Origin: Acidobacteriota bacterium
Lineage (GTDB): Bacteria > Acidobacteriota > Thermoanaerobaculia > Thermoanaerobaculales > Thermoanaerobaculaceae
Length of the DNA: 36,594 bases
Direction of reading: 5' to 3'
Assembly (NCBI GenBank): GCA_016213675.1
Contig: JACQZW010000019.1
Coordinates: 1-36,594, forward strand
Shown: piece after piece, positions 7,773 to 14,416 of the stretch
Layout of the letters: every line of letters starts with the position of its first letter
Numbering within the stretch: the first letter of the stretch is position 1
Made by a program: the position numbers and the translations under genes
Notes under the pieces: generated by a model
Seen by the model: only the letters and a program-made list of their open reading frames with translations
Told to the model about the DNA's origin: nothing
Databases searched by the model: none

Positions 7773-8561
7773 TCATCCACCGGTGACCGGTGCCCCGGCA
7801 AGCCGGAGCGCAACCGCGAGGAGGCGGACGAACAGCTCCAGCTCCCCGGCCTCCGGCGTGGAGTCGCCGCAGACCAGCAGCAGCCACGGCACGTCGGCGC
7901 CCTTGACGGCCAACGCCTTCTCGCCGCCGAGCGTGATCTGAACGCTCTCCACGGTGCTCCCCGGCGGCACCGGGGCGCGCAGCAGGGTCCGGATCCGGGG
8001 GTCGTCGAGCACCGGCTTGACCGCCCCGTAGGCGGCCACCACCCCCACGTCGCTCCCGACCTGCTCGAGCACCGCCGCGGCCGACATCCCCCGGCACACC
8101 ACGAACCACTCGGCCAGCACGGCGACCGCGTTGCCGTTGGGTATGCCCCAACGTGACAGCAGCCAGAGCAGACTCTCCTGCAGGATCACCGGCATGCGGT
8201 CCGAGGTCGTGAGCTTCTCGGGCACCGGCGACGGCACGTTGCGCTCCGCCGGCGGGCTGACGGCCCCGGACGCGGAGGCCTCGGGCAGGATCTGCGCGAT
8301 CACCGACGAGAAGCGAATGGCGTCGCCCGACTTCAGCTCCGCCTCCTTGACCGGCTTCCCGTTGACGAAAGTTCCGTTGGTGCTGCCCAGGTCGAGGAGG
8401 ACGATCGTGCCTCGCTGACACGTGAGCAGGGCGTGCTTGCGCGAGACATCCGCCGCCTGCAGGCGGACGGCGCAGCTCGCCGCGGCGCCGATGGTCAGCT
8501 CGCTGCCTTCGGGCAGCTTGTAGCGGCGCTCGGTGCCGTCGAGCAGGACCAGTTCGTGCAT
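7773..8561 (-). CDS. FHA-domain protein
   Basis: The first 90 or so residues of this 262-residue protein form a forkhead-associated domain, which binds phosphothreonine peptides. The diagnostic residues are visible: TIG near residue 24, SRKH near 43 and GSTNGTFVNG near 62. After a Ser/Pro/Ala-rich linker comes an uncharacterised alpha/beta region (about 115-262) with no motif I recognise. The start is ATG 8561 with GGAGGAG 6 nt upstream. No Ser/Thr kinase gene is in the window, so its phosphorylated partner is elsewhere. It lies 100 bp after the aldehyde dehydrogenase gene on the same strand. Confidence 0.85.
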   Translation of the reverse strand: MHELVLLDGTERRYKLPEGSELTIGAAASCAVRLQAADVSRKHALLTCQRGTIVLLDLGSTNGTFVNGKPVKEAELKSGDAIRFSSVIAQILPEASASGAVSPPAERNVPSPVPEKLTTSDRMPVILQESLLWLLSRWGIPNGNAVAVLAEWFVVCRGMSAAAVLEQVGSDVGVVAAYGAVKPVLDDPRIRTLLRAPVPPGSTVESVQITLGGEKALAVKGADVPWLLLVCGDSTPEAGELELFVRLLAVALRLAGAPVTGG

Positions 8562-8661
8562 GCTCAACTCCTCCAACGCGACGCCGGCGGACGCCCGCGC
8601 GGGGCGGACCGGCCCAACCGTGACGGGTCGCACCATTCTAGGCGAATCGTCCCCGGAACGG

Positions 8662-10290
8662 TCAGAAGAGCCTGTGGGCGTTGACGATGATGGTCCCCTT
8701 GCGAACGCGGTCGCGGAACCGCCTGGTCGCCGCGAGTCGCAGGAGCGCCTGGAGCTTCGCAGCGCCGTGGCTGTAGAGCGCGGGCAGGGCGACCGTGATG
8801 AAGCGCGCGAAGTCCTCGTCGTAGGGGTAGTACCAGGGCGCGGCCCGGTCCCGCCCGAAGTCGGCGGCGACGTACTTGACGTTGCACATTTCGAGGAGCC
8901 CGTAGCGGCCGTGGGTACGGCCGATCCCGCTCTCGCGCAGGCCGCCCCAGGCCCCGGTCGCCTCGGCGAACGCCACGACGTGCTCGTTGACCATCACCAC
9001 CCCGGCCTCCAGCTCGCGCTGGAACCGCCGGGCCGTCTCGCGCGAGCGGGTCCATCCCGAGGCGGTGAGGCCGAACCTCGAGGCGTTGGCGCGGGCGATC
9101 CCCTCGCCGAGGTCCTTCACCGGGAGCATCGGCAGGACCGGGCCGAACGTCTCCTCCCGAATGACGTCCATGTCGTCGCGCACGTCGACGAGCACGGTCG
9201 GCGGGTAGAAGAACCCCGGCCCGCCCGGCATCGCCCCCCCGGTGAGCGCCCGTGCGCCGCCCGCGATGGCGTCGCCGACGTGCCGGTGGACGACCTCCCG
9301 CTGGTCGGTGGTGGTCATTGGGCCGACGTCGGTGTCGGAGGCGAGCGGGTCACCGACCTTGAGCGACATCGTCAGCTCGACGACCCTGGCGAGGAGAGGC
9401 TCGTAGACCGCCCTCTCGACGTAGGCGCGCTCGATGGAGGCGCAGGTCTGGCCGGTGTTCATGAAGGCGCCCCAGACCAGCCCGCGGGCCGTGCGCTCGA
9501 GGTCGCAGTCGGCGGCGACGACGGCCGCGTCCTTGCCGCCGAGCTCGAGTTGGCACGGGACGAGCCGTGCCGCACAGCGCTGGGCGACCCGCTGGCCGAT
9601 GCCCACCGAGCCGGTAAAGATCACCTTGGCCACCTGAGGGTCGTCGACCAGCGCGTCGGTCGCCCGGCCGGGCAGGGCCACCGTGTTGATCACACCCGGC
9701 GGAAACCCGGCACGCCGCGCCATGTCGCCGAGCGCCAGGCCGATCAGGACCGTGGCCGAGGCCGGCTTGAACACGACGGTGTTGCCCGCGGCGACGGCCG
9801 CGGCGATCCCGTTGACCGGGATGCCGACCGGGTAGTTCCACGGCGCGACGATCGCCACCACGCCGAGCGGATCGAAGCGGTAGCCGGCCCGCCAGTGACG
9901 GAAGAGCACCTGCCAGGTCGGCACCGGTTCCTCCGCCAGGACCCGGTGCAGGCGGCGGGCGAGGAACGACAGTACCTCGGTGGCCGCGAAGACGTCGACC
10001 AGGCGGGCTTCGGCGATCGGCTTGCCGTTCTCGCGCGCGATCAGCTCGGCGAGCTGGTCGGCCTCGGCCACCATGAGCTTGAGCCAGCGCGCCAGCAGCT
10101 CCTGGCGCGTCCGGAACGAGGTCGCCGACCAGGCCGGGAACGCGTCGCGGGCGGCGGCGACCGCCGCCCTGGCGCCGTCCTCGGCGAGCATCGAGACGGT
10201 CCCCAGCGCCTCGCCGGTGGCAGGGCTCCGGGCGACGAACGAGCCCGGACCGCTCACGTCGCGGTTCGCGATGATCGAGTTGAGTTGCAT
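8662..10290 (-). CDS. NAD(P)-dependent aldehyde dehydrogenase
   Basis: The 542-residue protein has the full aldehyde dehydrogenase signature set: oxyanion Asn152 in PWNYP, cofactor-binding Lys175 in FKPA, the FTGSVGIG turn (225-232), general base Glu249 in LELGGK and nucleophile Cys283 in GQTCAS. An EETFGPVLP motif follows later. It should oxidise an aldehyde to the acid with NAD(P)+. About 45 extra C-terminal residues (hydrophobic then basic, ending VNAHRLF) exceed a typical 480-500-residue enzyme and resemble the membrane-proximal tails of fatty-aldehyde or succinate-semialdehyde-like branches. Substrate is not assignable. GGGAGG lies 8 nt before ATG 10290. Confidence 0.9.
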   Translation of the reverse strand: MQLNSIIANRDVSGPGSFVARSPATGEALGTVSMLAEDGARAAVAAARDAFPAWSATSFRTRQELLARWLKLMVAEADQLAELIARENGKPIAEARLVDVFAATEVLSFLARRLHRVLAEEPVPTWQVLFRHWRAGYRFDPLGVVAIVAPWNYPVGIPVNGIAAAVAAGNTVVFKPASATVLIGLALGDMARRAGFPPGVINTVALPGRATDALVDDPQVAKVIFTGSVGIGQRVAQRCAARLVPCQLELGGKDAAVVAADCDLERTARGLVWGAFMNTGQTCASIERAYVERAVYEPLLARVVELTMSLKVGDPLASDTDVGPMTTTDQREVVHRHVGDAIAGGARALTGGAMPGGPGFFYPPTVLVDVRDDMDVIREETFGPVLPMLPVKDLGEGIARANASRFGLTASGWTRSRETARRFQRELEAGVVMVNEHVVAFAEATGAWGGLRESGIGRTHGRYGLLEMCNVKYVAADFGRDRAAPWYYPYDEDFARFITVALPALYSHGAAKLQALLRLAATRRFRDRVRKGTIIVNAHRLF

Positions 10291-10320
10291 TGCCGCCTCC
10301 CGGCTCTCCGAGTTAGCCTA

Positions 10321-10365
10321 TCACGCCGTGCCGCACTGAGAGGTTCGGCGTGACGCAGTGCGGCA
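10321..10365. repeat. Interleaved inverted repeats (pseudoknot topology)
   Basis: Two pairs of exact inverted repeats interleave: 10321-10327 pairs with 10347-10353 (7 bp), and 10329-10338 pairs with 10356-10365 (10 bp). The order is A-B-A'-B', which cannot form two simple nested hairpins. They lie in the divergent region between the aldehyde dehydrogenase and thioesterase genes. A regulator-binding site is as likely as an RNA structure. Confidence 0.45.
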
Positions 10366-10390
10366 TCGGGGCGGCGGATACAATGCAGGG

Positions 10391-10828
10391 ATGGAGCCGA
10401 GACCGTACCCCGTGCGCCTCCGGGTCCGCTACGCCGAGACCGACCAGATGGGCGTCGTCCACCACGCCGTCTACCCGGTCTGGTTCGAGGCGGCGCGCTC
10501 CGAGCTCGCCCGTGCCGTTGGCCTCCCCTACTCGGACTGGGAGCGGCGGGGCGTCTGGCTGATGCTCTCCGACCTCCATTGCCGCTACCGCCGGCCGGCG
10601 CGGTACGACGAGGACATCACGGTGTGGGTGCGGGTCGCCGAGGTGGCCAGCCGTCGGGTCACGTTCGCCTACCGCGTCACCGGACCGGACGGCCAGGTGC
10701 TCGCGGAAGGCGAGACCCGCCACCTGACGGTCAGCTCGGTGACCGCTCGCCCGACCGTGCTCCCCGACGAGCTCCGCGACTCCCTGCTGCGCGACCCCAA
10801 TACCGACGATTTGCCCGCCACAACCTGA
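10391..10828 (+). CDS. YbgC/FadM-type acyl-CoA thioesterase
   Basis: The 145-residue hotdog-fold protein carries the family's active-site block RYAETDQMGVVHHAVYPVWF, with catalytic Asp18. The length is usual for YbgC/4-hydroxybenzoyl-CoA-type thioesterases, which hydrolyse short-chain or aromatic acyl-CoAs. YbgC proper is tied to the Tol-Pal operon, but no tol genes are visible here. ATG 10391 has no clear Shine-Dalgarno sequence. A -10-like TACAAT ends 6 bp before it, so a leaderless mRNA is possible. An upstream GTG at 10358 would add 11 poorly conserved residues. Confidence 0.85.
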   Translation: MEPRPYPVRLRVRYAETDQMGVVHHAVYPVWFEAARSELARAVGLPYSDWERRGVWLMLSDLHCRYRRPARYDEDITVWVRVAEVASRRVTFAYRVTGPDGQVLAEGETRHLTVSSVTARPTVLPDELRDSLLRDPNTDDLPATT

Positions 10829-10851
10829 GAAATCGGCGGGTGGAGCCGTCG

Positions 10852-11445
10852 TCACCTTCGTCGGGGCGTGGTCGTCCCGTCGAGGCCGACGAGCGGCATC
10901 GCGCGGTCGGCGAAGAAACCGAGCCACAGCAGGAGCGGGAGGGTGAAGGTGACGGGCAGGTCCCAGAAGTAGCGGAGGGACCCGTAGACGTTCCGTGCGA
11001 ACGCGGAGTAGTTGGCCTCGCTCCATGGACCCATGTCGAACGCGAAGAAACACTTGATCTGCCAGAGCAGTCCGAGCACGTGGGCCAGGACCATCACGGC
11101 AAGGGCCAGGACGAGCCGGCGCCACCCCTGGCCGGCGAGCGATCCCGGAAGCGCCAGGACCAGGGCGAGGAAGGGGATCAAGTTGTAGTGAATCTGGATC
11201 AGCGATGTCTTAAGCCATCCCGATCCGGCGCGGAAGTCCGTCCTGCCGATCATCGCGTAGTTGCCGTCCACCTTCACGACTGCCGCCCGGGGATTCTCGG
11301 TCGCCCGGGCCAGCGCCTGGCTGACGGCGGCGAGGACGTGCCCGTACGCAGGCTTGGCGAGTGCCCAGAGAACGACCGCAGCCAGCAACGCGAGCGGAAG
11401 GCGGCGCAGGAAGCGGCGGAGATCAGGCGTCGCGCGCCATCGCAT
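10852..11445 (-). CDS. Exosortase H-associated membrane protein
   Basis: The 197-residue integral membrane protein has an N-terminal hydrophobic segment (about residues 15-33), an extracytoplasmic domain (about 34-85) and three more helices (about 86-105, 112-132 and 158-178). Between the last two is an aromatic-rich loop (KCFFAFDMGPWSEANYSAF). Proteins of this plan are known as partners encoded beside XrtH exosortases. The start (ATG 11445) lies 23 bp inside the exosortase gene, so translation is coupled and the two probably act together at the inner membrane. Its biochemical role is not known. Confidence 0.7.
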   Translation of the reverse strand: MRWRATPDLRRFLRRLPLALLAAVVLWALAKPAYGHVLAAVSQALARATENPRAAVVKVDGNYAMIGRTDFRAGSGWLKTSLIQIHYNLIPFLALVLALPGSLAGQGWRRLVLALAVMVLAHVLGLLWQIKCFFAFDMGPWSEANYSAFARNVYGSLRYFWDLPVTFTLPLLLWLGFFADRAMPLVGLDGTTTPRRR

Positions 11446-11938
11446 AACGCTGCACCCAGAGCACCCAGAGGAGCACGGCGAAAAGGATGATGGCCGACTG
11501 CCAGACGAACACGTGGGCCGTCGAGAACCACTCCGGCTTCAGCACGCCCACGTAGAACAGCGACACGACGCGGACGATGTTGACGGCCTGGATGGCGAGG
11601 AATCCGAGCGCGATTCCGAGCAGCTTCCGCCGCCAGGGGGCCGGGAAGGCGAGCACCCCGCACACGAAGATCAACATCGCCTCGAGTCCGTTGCAGCCGT
11701 TGTAGATGACCACCGCGAACCGCGGCGAGCGCAACGTCTGGCCGACCACGGTGGCCCCCTCCCCGAACGCGTTCAGGACGATCCTGGCCTCGTGCGCCAC
11801 GAACGTCGTGTACTTCTTGACCACGTGCTCGTTCACCGGCTCCGCCGCCAGCACGGCAAAGCCGACCACCAGGATGATCACGTAGCGCAGGAGGAAACGT
11901 CCGGCGGGAGTGGCGAGAAACGCCTTCACCTTCTGCAC
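11423..11938 (-). CDS. xrtH: Exosortase, XrtH-like
   Basis: This 171-residue polytopic protein has the exosortase triad: Cys82 in YNGCNGLEA, Arg123 in NIVRVVSLF and His142 in STAHVFVWQ, each at a helix end. Exosortases are membrane transpeptidases that cut short C-terminal sorting tails (PEP-CTERM-like; IPTL-type for XrtH) and pass the protein to the cell surface. The small size, lacking the extra domains of XrtA, fits XrtH. The GTG start at 11938 is chosen because the first helix follows directly, but no strong ribosome-binding site is seen (GTG 11929 and 11962 are alternatives). No protein in the window has an evident matching C-terminal tail. Confidence 0.8.
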   Translation of the reverse strand: MQKVKAFLATPAGRFLLRYVIILVVGFAVLAAEPVNEHVVKKYTTFVAHEARIVLNAFGEGATVVGQTLRSPRFAVVIYNGCNGLEAMLIFVCGVLAFPAPWRRKLLGIALGFLAIQAVNIVRVVSLFYVGVLKPEWFSTAHVFVWQSAIILFAVLLWVLWVQRYAMARDA

Positions 11939-12057
11939 CGGCCGATTATTGCCGTCGGCCACGGCCCCGTCAACGCCGCAGATGCTCCGCCGACACGCCA
12001 ACGTGACGCCGCGCTGAGACACGGCGGCGTGTCCGCCTTCGAGTGCGGCCCCACACA

Positions 12058-12074
12058 CTGGCACGGGTCTTGTA
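12058..12074 (+). promoter_or_regulatory. Sigma54-like promoter before the TonB-like gene
   Basis: CTGGCACGGGTCTTGTA matches the RpoN consensus YTGGCACGrNNNTTGCW at every fixed position except the final C (T here), and spacing between the two elements is correct. Transcription would start near 12085, just before ATG 12089. The mismatch falls in the important GC of the -12 element, so this is only a candidate. Confidence 0.3.
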
Positions 12075-12088
12075 GCATTGCAGGCACG

Positions 12089-13147
12089 ATGTTCGGTCTC
12101 GACGACCCCAAACCGGACGAACAGCTCCCCGATCCCCCAACCCGCCGCCGCCTCGTGGTGCGGTGGGAGGAGCTGCCGCCGGAACGCCCGGACACCGCGG
12201 AGGCGCGGGCGCAACTGTTCCTCGACGAGCAACGTGCCGAGCGCTTCATCCTCCTCAATCGGCGCGTCCAGCTCGCCATGGTCCTCTCCCTGCTCTTCCA
12301 CCTCGGCCTGGTGCTGCTGCTCCCCGCCGGCAACCGCTGGCTCGTGGCCATGGAGGAGGAGGCGCGGCGGCGTGAGGACCAGACGATCCCGCCGGTCTAC
12401 CTGCTCCCCTACCTGCCGCAGCAGGAGCCGGAGCCGCCGGCGTCCAGGCAGGCGCCGCGTTCGGACCTCGACCGCAGAGCACACGGCGGCCTCGGAGCCC
12501 CCGCCGATCGGCCCGGGAGTAAGGGCAACACCTTCGAGCCCCGCCTGGAACCGCCCTCGGCGCCGGCTTCCCCACCGGCCGGGACGGACGCCGGGACGGC
12601 CCAGCGACCCGGCGAGGCCGAGCGCGAGGGCTCGAAGGTCGCCGACCTCGGCGACAAGGGCGCCGAGGCCGTCCTCCAGATGCCCAAGGAGGCTCGCGAC
12701 GGTCGCGACGGCTCTACGCCGGGACAACCGCTGCTCAGGGGTCTCGGAGCGGCCGGCCGCGTGGGGGGCAGTGGAGCCGTTCCCGACCGGTCAGGTGGGC
12801 AGGTCGACCTCGGGCCCCTGTCGTTCGAGACCGAGTGGTACGAGTGGGGGCCGTACGCGGCCGAGATGCTGCGGCGAATCCGCTATCACTGGCTGATCCC
12901 GGAAATCGCGCAGCTCGGCGTGCCCGGGGTCGTCCGCATCCACTTCTACATCGAGCGCACTGGCAGGGTGTCCGGGCTGGAGATCGAGAAGGTGTCGGGA
13001 CATCCGCCGATGGACTTCGCCGCGCGGGACGCGATCCTCGATGCTTCGCCGCTGCCCCCGCTCCCAGCCGACCTCACCGGAGTCGAGCGCGAGCGCGTCA
13101 CCATCACCTTCTTCTACAACACCAAGCCGCCGGACGACGGCAGGTAG
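12089..13147 (+). CDS. TonB-family protein with C-terminal TonB domain
   Basis: The 352-residue protein has a long cytoplasmic N-terminus (residues 1-58), one membrane helix (about 59-79), a Pro/Ala/Gly/Glu-rich periplasmic linker (about 95-240) and a C-terminal TonB-like domain (about 250-345). The domain contains YHWLIPEIAQLGVPGVVRIHFYI split by variable positions, then a GRVSGLEIEKVSGHPPMD strand and DASPLPPLP. TonB proteins pass proton-motive energy to outer-membrane receptors; some act instead as periplasmic scaffolds. No exbB/exbD genes lie next to it. The start is ATG 12089 with a minimal AGG before it. Confidence 0.82.
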   Translation: MFGLDDPKPDEQLPDPPTRRRLVVRWEELPPERPDTAEARAQLFLDEQRAERFILLNRRVQLAMVLSLLFHLGLVLLLPAGNRWLVAMEEEARRREDQTIPPVYLLPYLPQQEPEPPASRQAPRSDLDRRAHGGLGAPADRPGSKGNTFEPRLEPPSAPASPPAGTDAGTAQRPGEAEREGSKVADLGDKGAEAVLQMPKEARDGRDGSTPGQPLLRGLGAAGRVGGSGAVPDRSGGQVDLGPLSFETEWYEWGPYAAEMLRRIRYHWLIPEIAQLGVPGVVRIHFYIERTGRVSGLEIEKVSGHPPMDFAARDAILDASPLPPLPADLTGVERERVTITFFYNTKPPDDGR

Positions 13148-13205
13148 GTGGCGGGAGACCGGGCGAACGGCACGCGAGCCCCCGGGTCCCTGCCCCAGGT
13201 CCGGG

Positions 13206-13601
13206 TCACCCGCAGGCGTTGACGACACGGCGCAGCGCGGCGCCGACATGCTCGCCGATCACGGCCAGTTCGGGCTTGCCGATCACGCCCATGACCCCGT
13301 TGGGGTTCATCGCCCGCACGATCGTCTTCCCGGCTTCCACGGAGACCGTCACGTTGCACGGCAGGAGCACGCCGACCTCGGGTGCGGCCGACAGCGCCTG
13401 GTGAGCCGACGGCGGATGGCAGGCGCCCAGGATCACGTACGGCTCACGATCGACGCCGAGCTTCGCCTTCAGCGTCGCCTGCACGTCGATCTCGGTGAGC
13501 ACGCCGAACCCCTCCTTCGCCAGTGCCTCCCGTGCTTTCGCGACGGCGGCGCCGTACTCCAGCGGAGAGACCACCTCGAACGCCACGTTCGACTCGTTCA
13601 T
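13206..13601 (-). CDS. DUF302-domain protein
   Basis: The 131-residue cytoplasmic protein fits the DUF302 family: EALAKEGFGVLTEIDVQATL near residue 24, then YVILGACHPPSAHQAL, then a VGVLLPCNVTV strand and a VIGKPEL turn. DUF302 proteins occur in sulfur-oxidising and metal-resistance clusters, but their function is unknown. Two cysteines (in GAC and LPC) are positioned where a ligand or thiol could bind. The start is ATG 13601 with AGGGAG 8 nt before it. It lies 157 bp after the fmdB-like gene, so it may or may not share a transcript with it. Confidence 0.85.
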   Translation of the reverse strand: MNESNVAFEVVSPLEYGAAVAKAREALAKEGFGVLTEIDVQATLKAKLGVDREPYVILGACHPPSAHQALSAAPEVGVLLPCNVTVSVEAGKTIVRAMNPNGVMGVIGKPELAVIGEHVGAALRRVVNACG

Positions 13602-13678
13602 CGTTCCACTCCCTGCGGGCGAACTCGGCCGATGCTGCGGACTCGCAGGCAAATCGCCCCGAATCCCGATTGGTCCGC

Positions 13679-13727
13679 GTGCCCCGTGTCTTGTCTCAGG
13701 TCCCAGGCCTCAAGCCTCGCGCCTCGT
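13679..13727. repeat. Seven degenerate 7-bp tandem repeats
   Basis: On the plus strand this stretch divides into seven heptamers: GTGCCCC, GTGTCTT, GTCTCAG, GTCCCAG, GCCTCAA, GCCTCGC, GCCTCGT. They share the pattern G-Y/G-C/G-Y-C-N-N. The array lies between the DUF302 and fmdB-like genes and breaks no gene. Adjacent units have diverged, so it is probably old. Confidence 0.45.
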
Positions 13728-13745
13728 CGGTGCCGACCGGCACCG
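13728..13745 (-). terminator. Hairpin downstream of the fmdB-like gene
   Basis: CGGTGCCG (13728-13735) pairs with CGGCACCG (13738-13745). On the minus strand it starts 12 nt after the fmdB-like stop codon and could end the arsR-led transcript. No T-run follows, so termination is inferred from position only. Confidence 0.35.
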
Positions 13746-13757
13746 TCGTCACGACGC

Positions 13758-13982
13758 TCAGGAGAACCCGGCGCTGCCGCACGAGGCGGCGCTCGTCGCC
13801 CCGCAGGGCAACGATCCGGAGCTCCCGGTGCCCGTCCCGGTGCTGGCGAACGTCGAGAGCTGCTTGACGACCCTGTCGCCGTCGCATTTGGGACAGCTCA
13901 CACCTTGACTCGGTGCGCCCATCTTCTGGAGAACCTCGAAACGGTGCCCGCACCCGGCGCAGGCGTACTCGTAGAGCGGCAT
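13758..13982 (-). CDS. FmdB-type small zinc-ribbon protein
   Basis: The 74-residue protein opens with the FmdB signature MPLYEYAC and has two CxxC pairs (Cys8/Cys11 and Cys30/Cys33) that should bind one zinc. A Ser/Gly/Thr-rich tail with two more cysteines follows, ending GFS as in many FmdB-like proteins. FmdB is annotated as a regulator of amide degradation, but most homologues are uncharacterised. ATG 13982 lies 5 bp after the stop of the upstream UGA-containing zinc-ribbon gene. Its ribosome-binding site GGAGG is made of that gene's last codons, so the two are translationally linked. Confidence 0.88.
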   Translation of the reverse strand: MPLYEYACAGCGHRFEVLQKMGAPSQGVSCPKCDGDRVVKQLSTFASTGTGTGSSGSLPCGATSAASCGSAGFS

Positions 13983-13987
13983 TGGCA

Positions 13988-14182
13988 CTAACCTCCACAT
14001 CCGGTCCACAGGGTGTCCCACACGCTGCCGGGAATCCCCGCGGGAAACGCCTCATCCGTGCTGTAGATCGCGCCGCAGCTCCGGCACCGCCAGAGCAGCG
14101 ACCCTCACGTCGGCACCGGCTGCAGGCGCTTGCCGCACCGCGTGCACGCCCCGCCCTCGCCGGGTCTCGTCTCGTCTTCCAT
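13988..14182 (-). CDS. Zinc-ribbon protein with in-frame UGA: candidate selenoprotein or nonsense pseudogene
   Basis: Reading from ATG 14182 (AGAGG about 8 nt upstream) gives 25 residues with a first CxxC (Cys13/Cys16), then UGA at 14107-14105. The same frame then runs 38 more residues, with a second CxxC (Cys33/Cys36, in WRCRSCGAIYS) and a C-terminal TGCGG, to TAG at 13990-13988. The two CxxC pairs make a complete zinc ribbon only if UGA is read through. An 8-bp hairpin (14096-14089 with 14085-14078, one G-U pair) with a GGU loop begins 8 nt after the UGA, as in bacterial SECIS elements. The end of the gene supplies the ribosome-binding site of the fmdB-like gene. Against recoding: residue 26 is not a usual Cys position in zinc ribbons. 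A single nonsense mutation or a base error remains possible. Confidence 0.5.
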
Positions 14183-14197
14183 CGTCGACCTCTCGTC

Positions 14198-14416
14198 TCA
14201 GTGTTGCTCGCGCACGGCCTTGCCCTGGTCGGGCGCCGGCGCTCCCTTGGATTCCTGCCCGGGCTCGGGCTTGTTCTCGATACTGCACTGGCTGCCCCGA
14301 CCACCGGTCGGTGAGGGGACGGCTCAGGTAGGCACCCCGAGGCGAGGCAGAACCACCCACTGCAGGACGATCCAGACGGCCGCCAGGCCGAGGAACCAGA
14401 GGATATCGGAGCCCAT
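14198..14416 (-). CDS. One-helix membrane protein with in-frame UGA: candidate selenoprotein
   Basis: ATG 14416 overlaps the arsR stop (TGATG). Thirty codons encode one membrane helix (about residues 5-24, rich in Leu, Val and Trp), ending PRLGVPT. UGA follows as codon 31 (14326-14324). The frame stays open for 41 more codons: a Gly/Pro-rich turn, Cys44, then a hydrophilic tail (SIENKPEPGQESKG...), to TGA at 14200-14198, about 16 nt before the next gene. About 83% of codons after the UGA end in G or C, as before it. A perfect 6-bp hairpin (14311-14306 with 14302-14297) with a GGU loop starts 12 nt after the UGA. If UGA encodes selenocysteine, Sec31 and Cys44 would be a redox pair at the membrane surface. 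The alternative is a 30-residue peptide. Confidence 0.55.

Noticed and set aside
14052..14360. A 102-codon minus-strand frame overlapping the UGA-containing genes
   Set aside because: Its sequence is Arg/Ala/Gly-biased with no membrane segment or zinc motif. The overlapping UGA frames have start sites, couplings and recognisable CxxC and helix features instead.
13988..14416. UGA read as tryptophan (recoded genetic code)
   Set aside because: TGA is a normal stop for many genes in the window (for example rpsD neighbours, adk, secY and the second permease), so a genome-wide code change is excluded.
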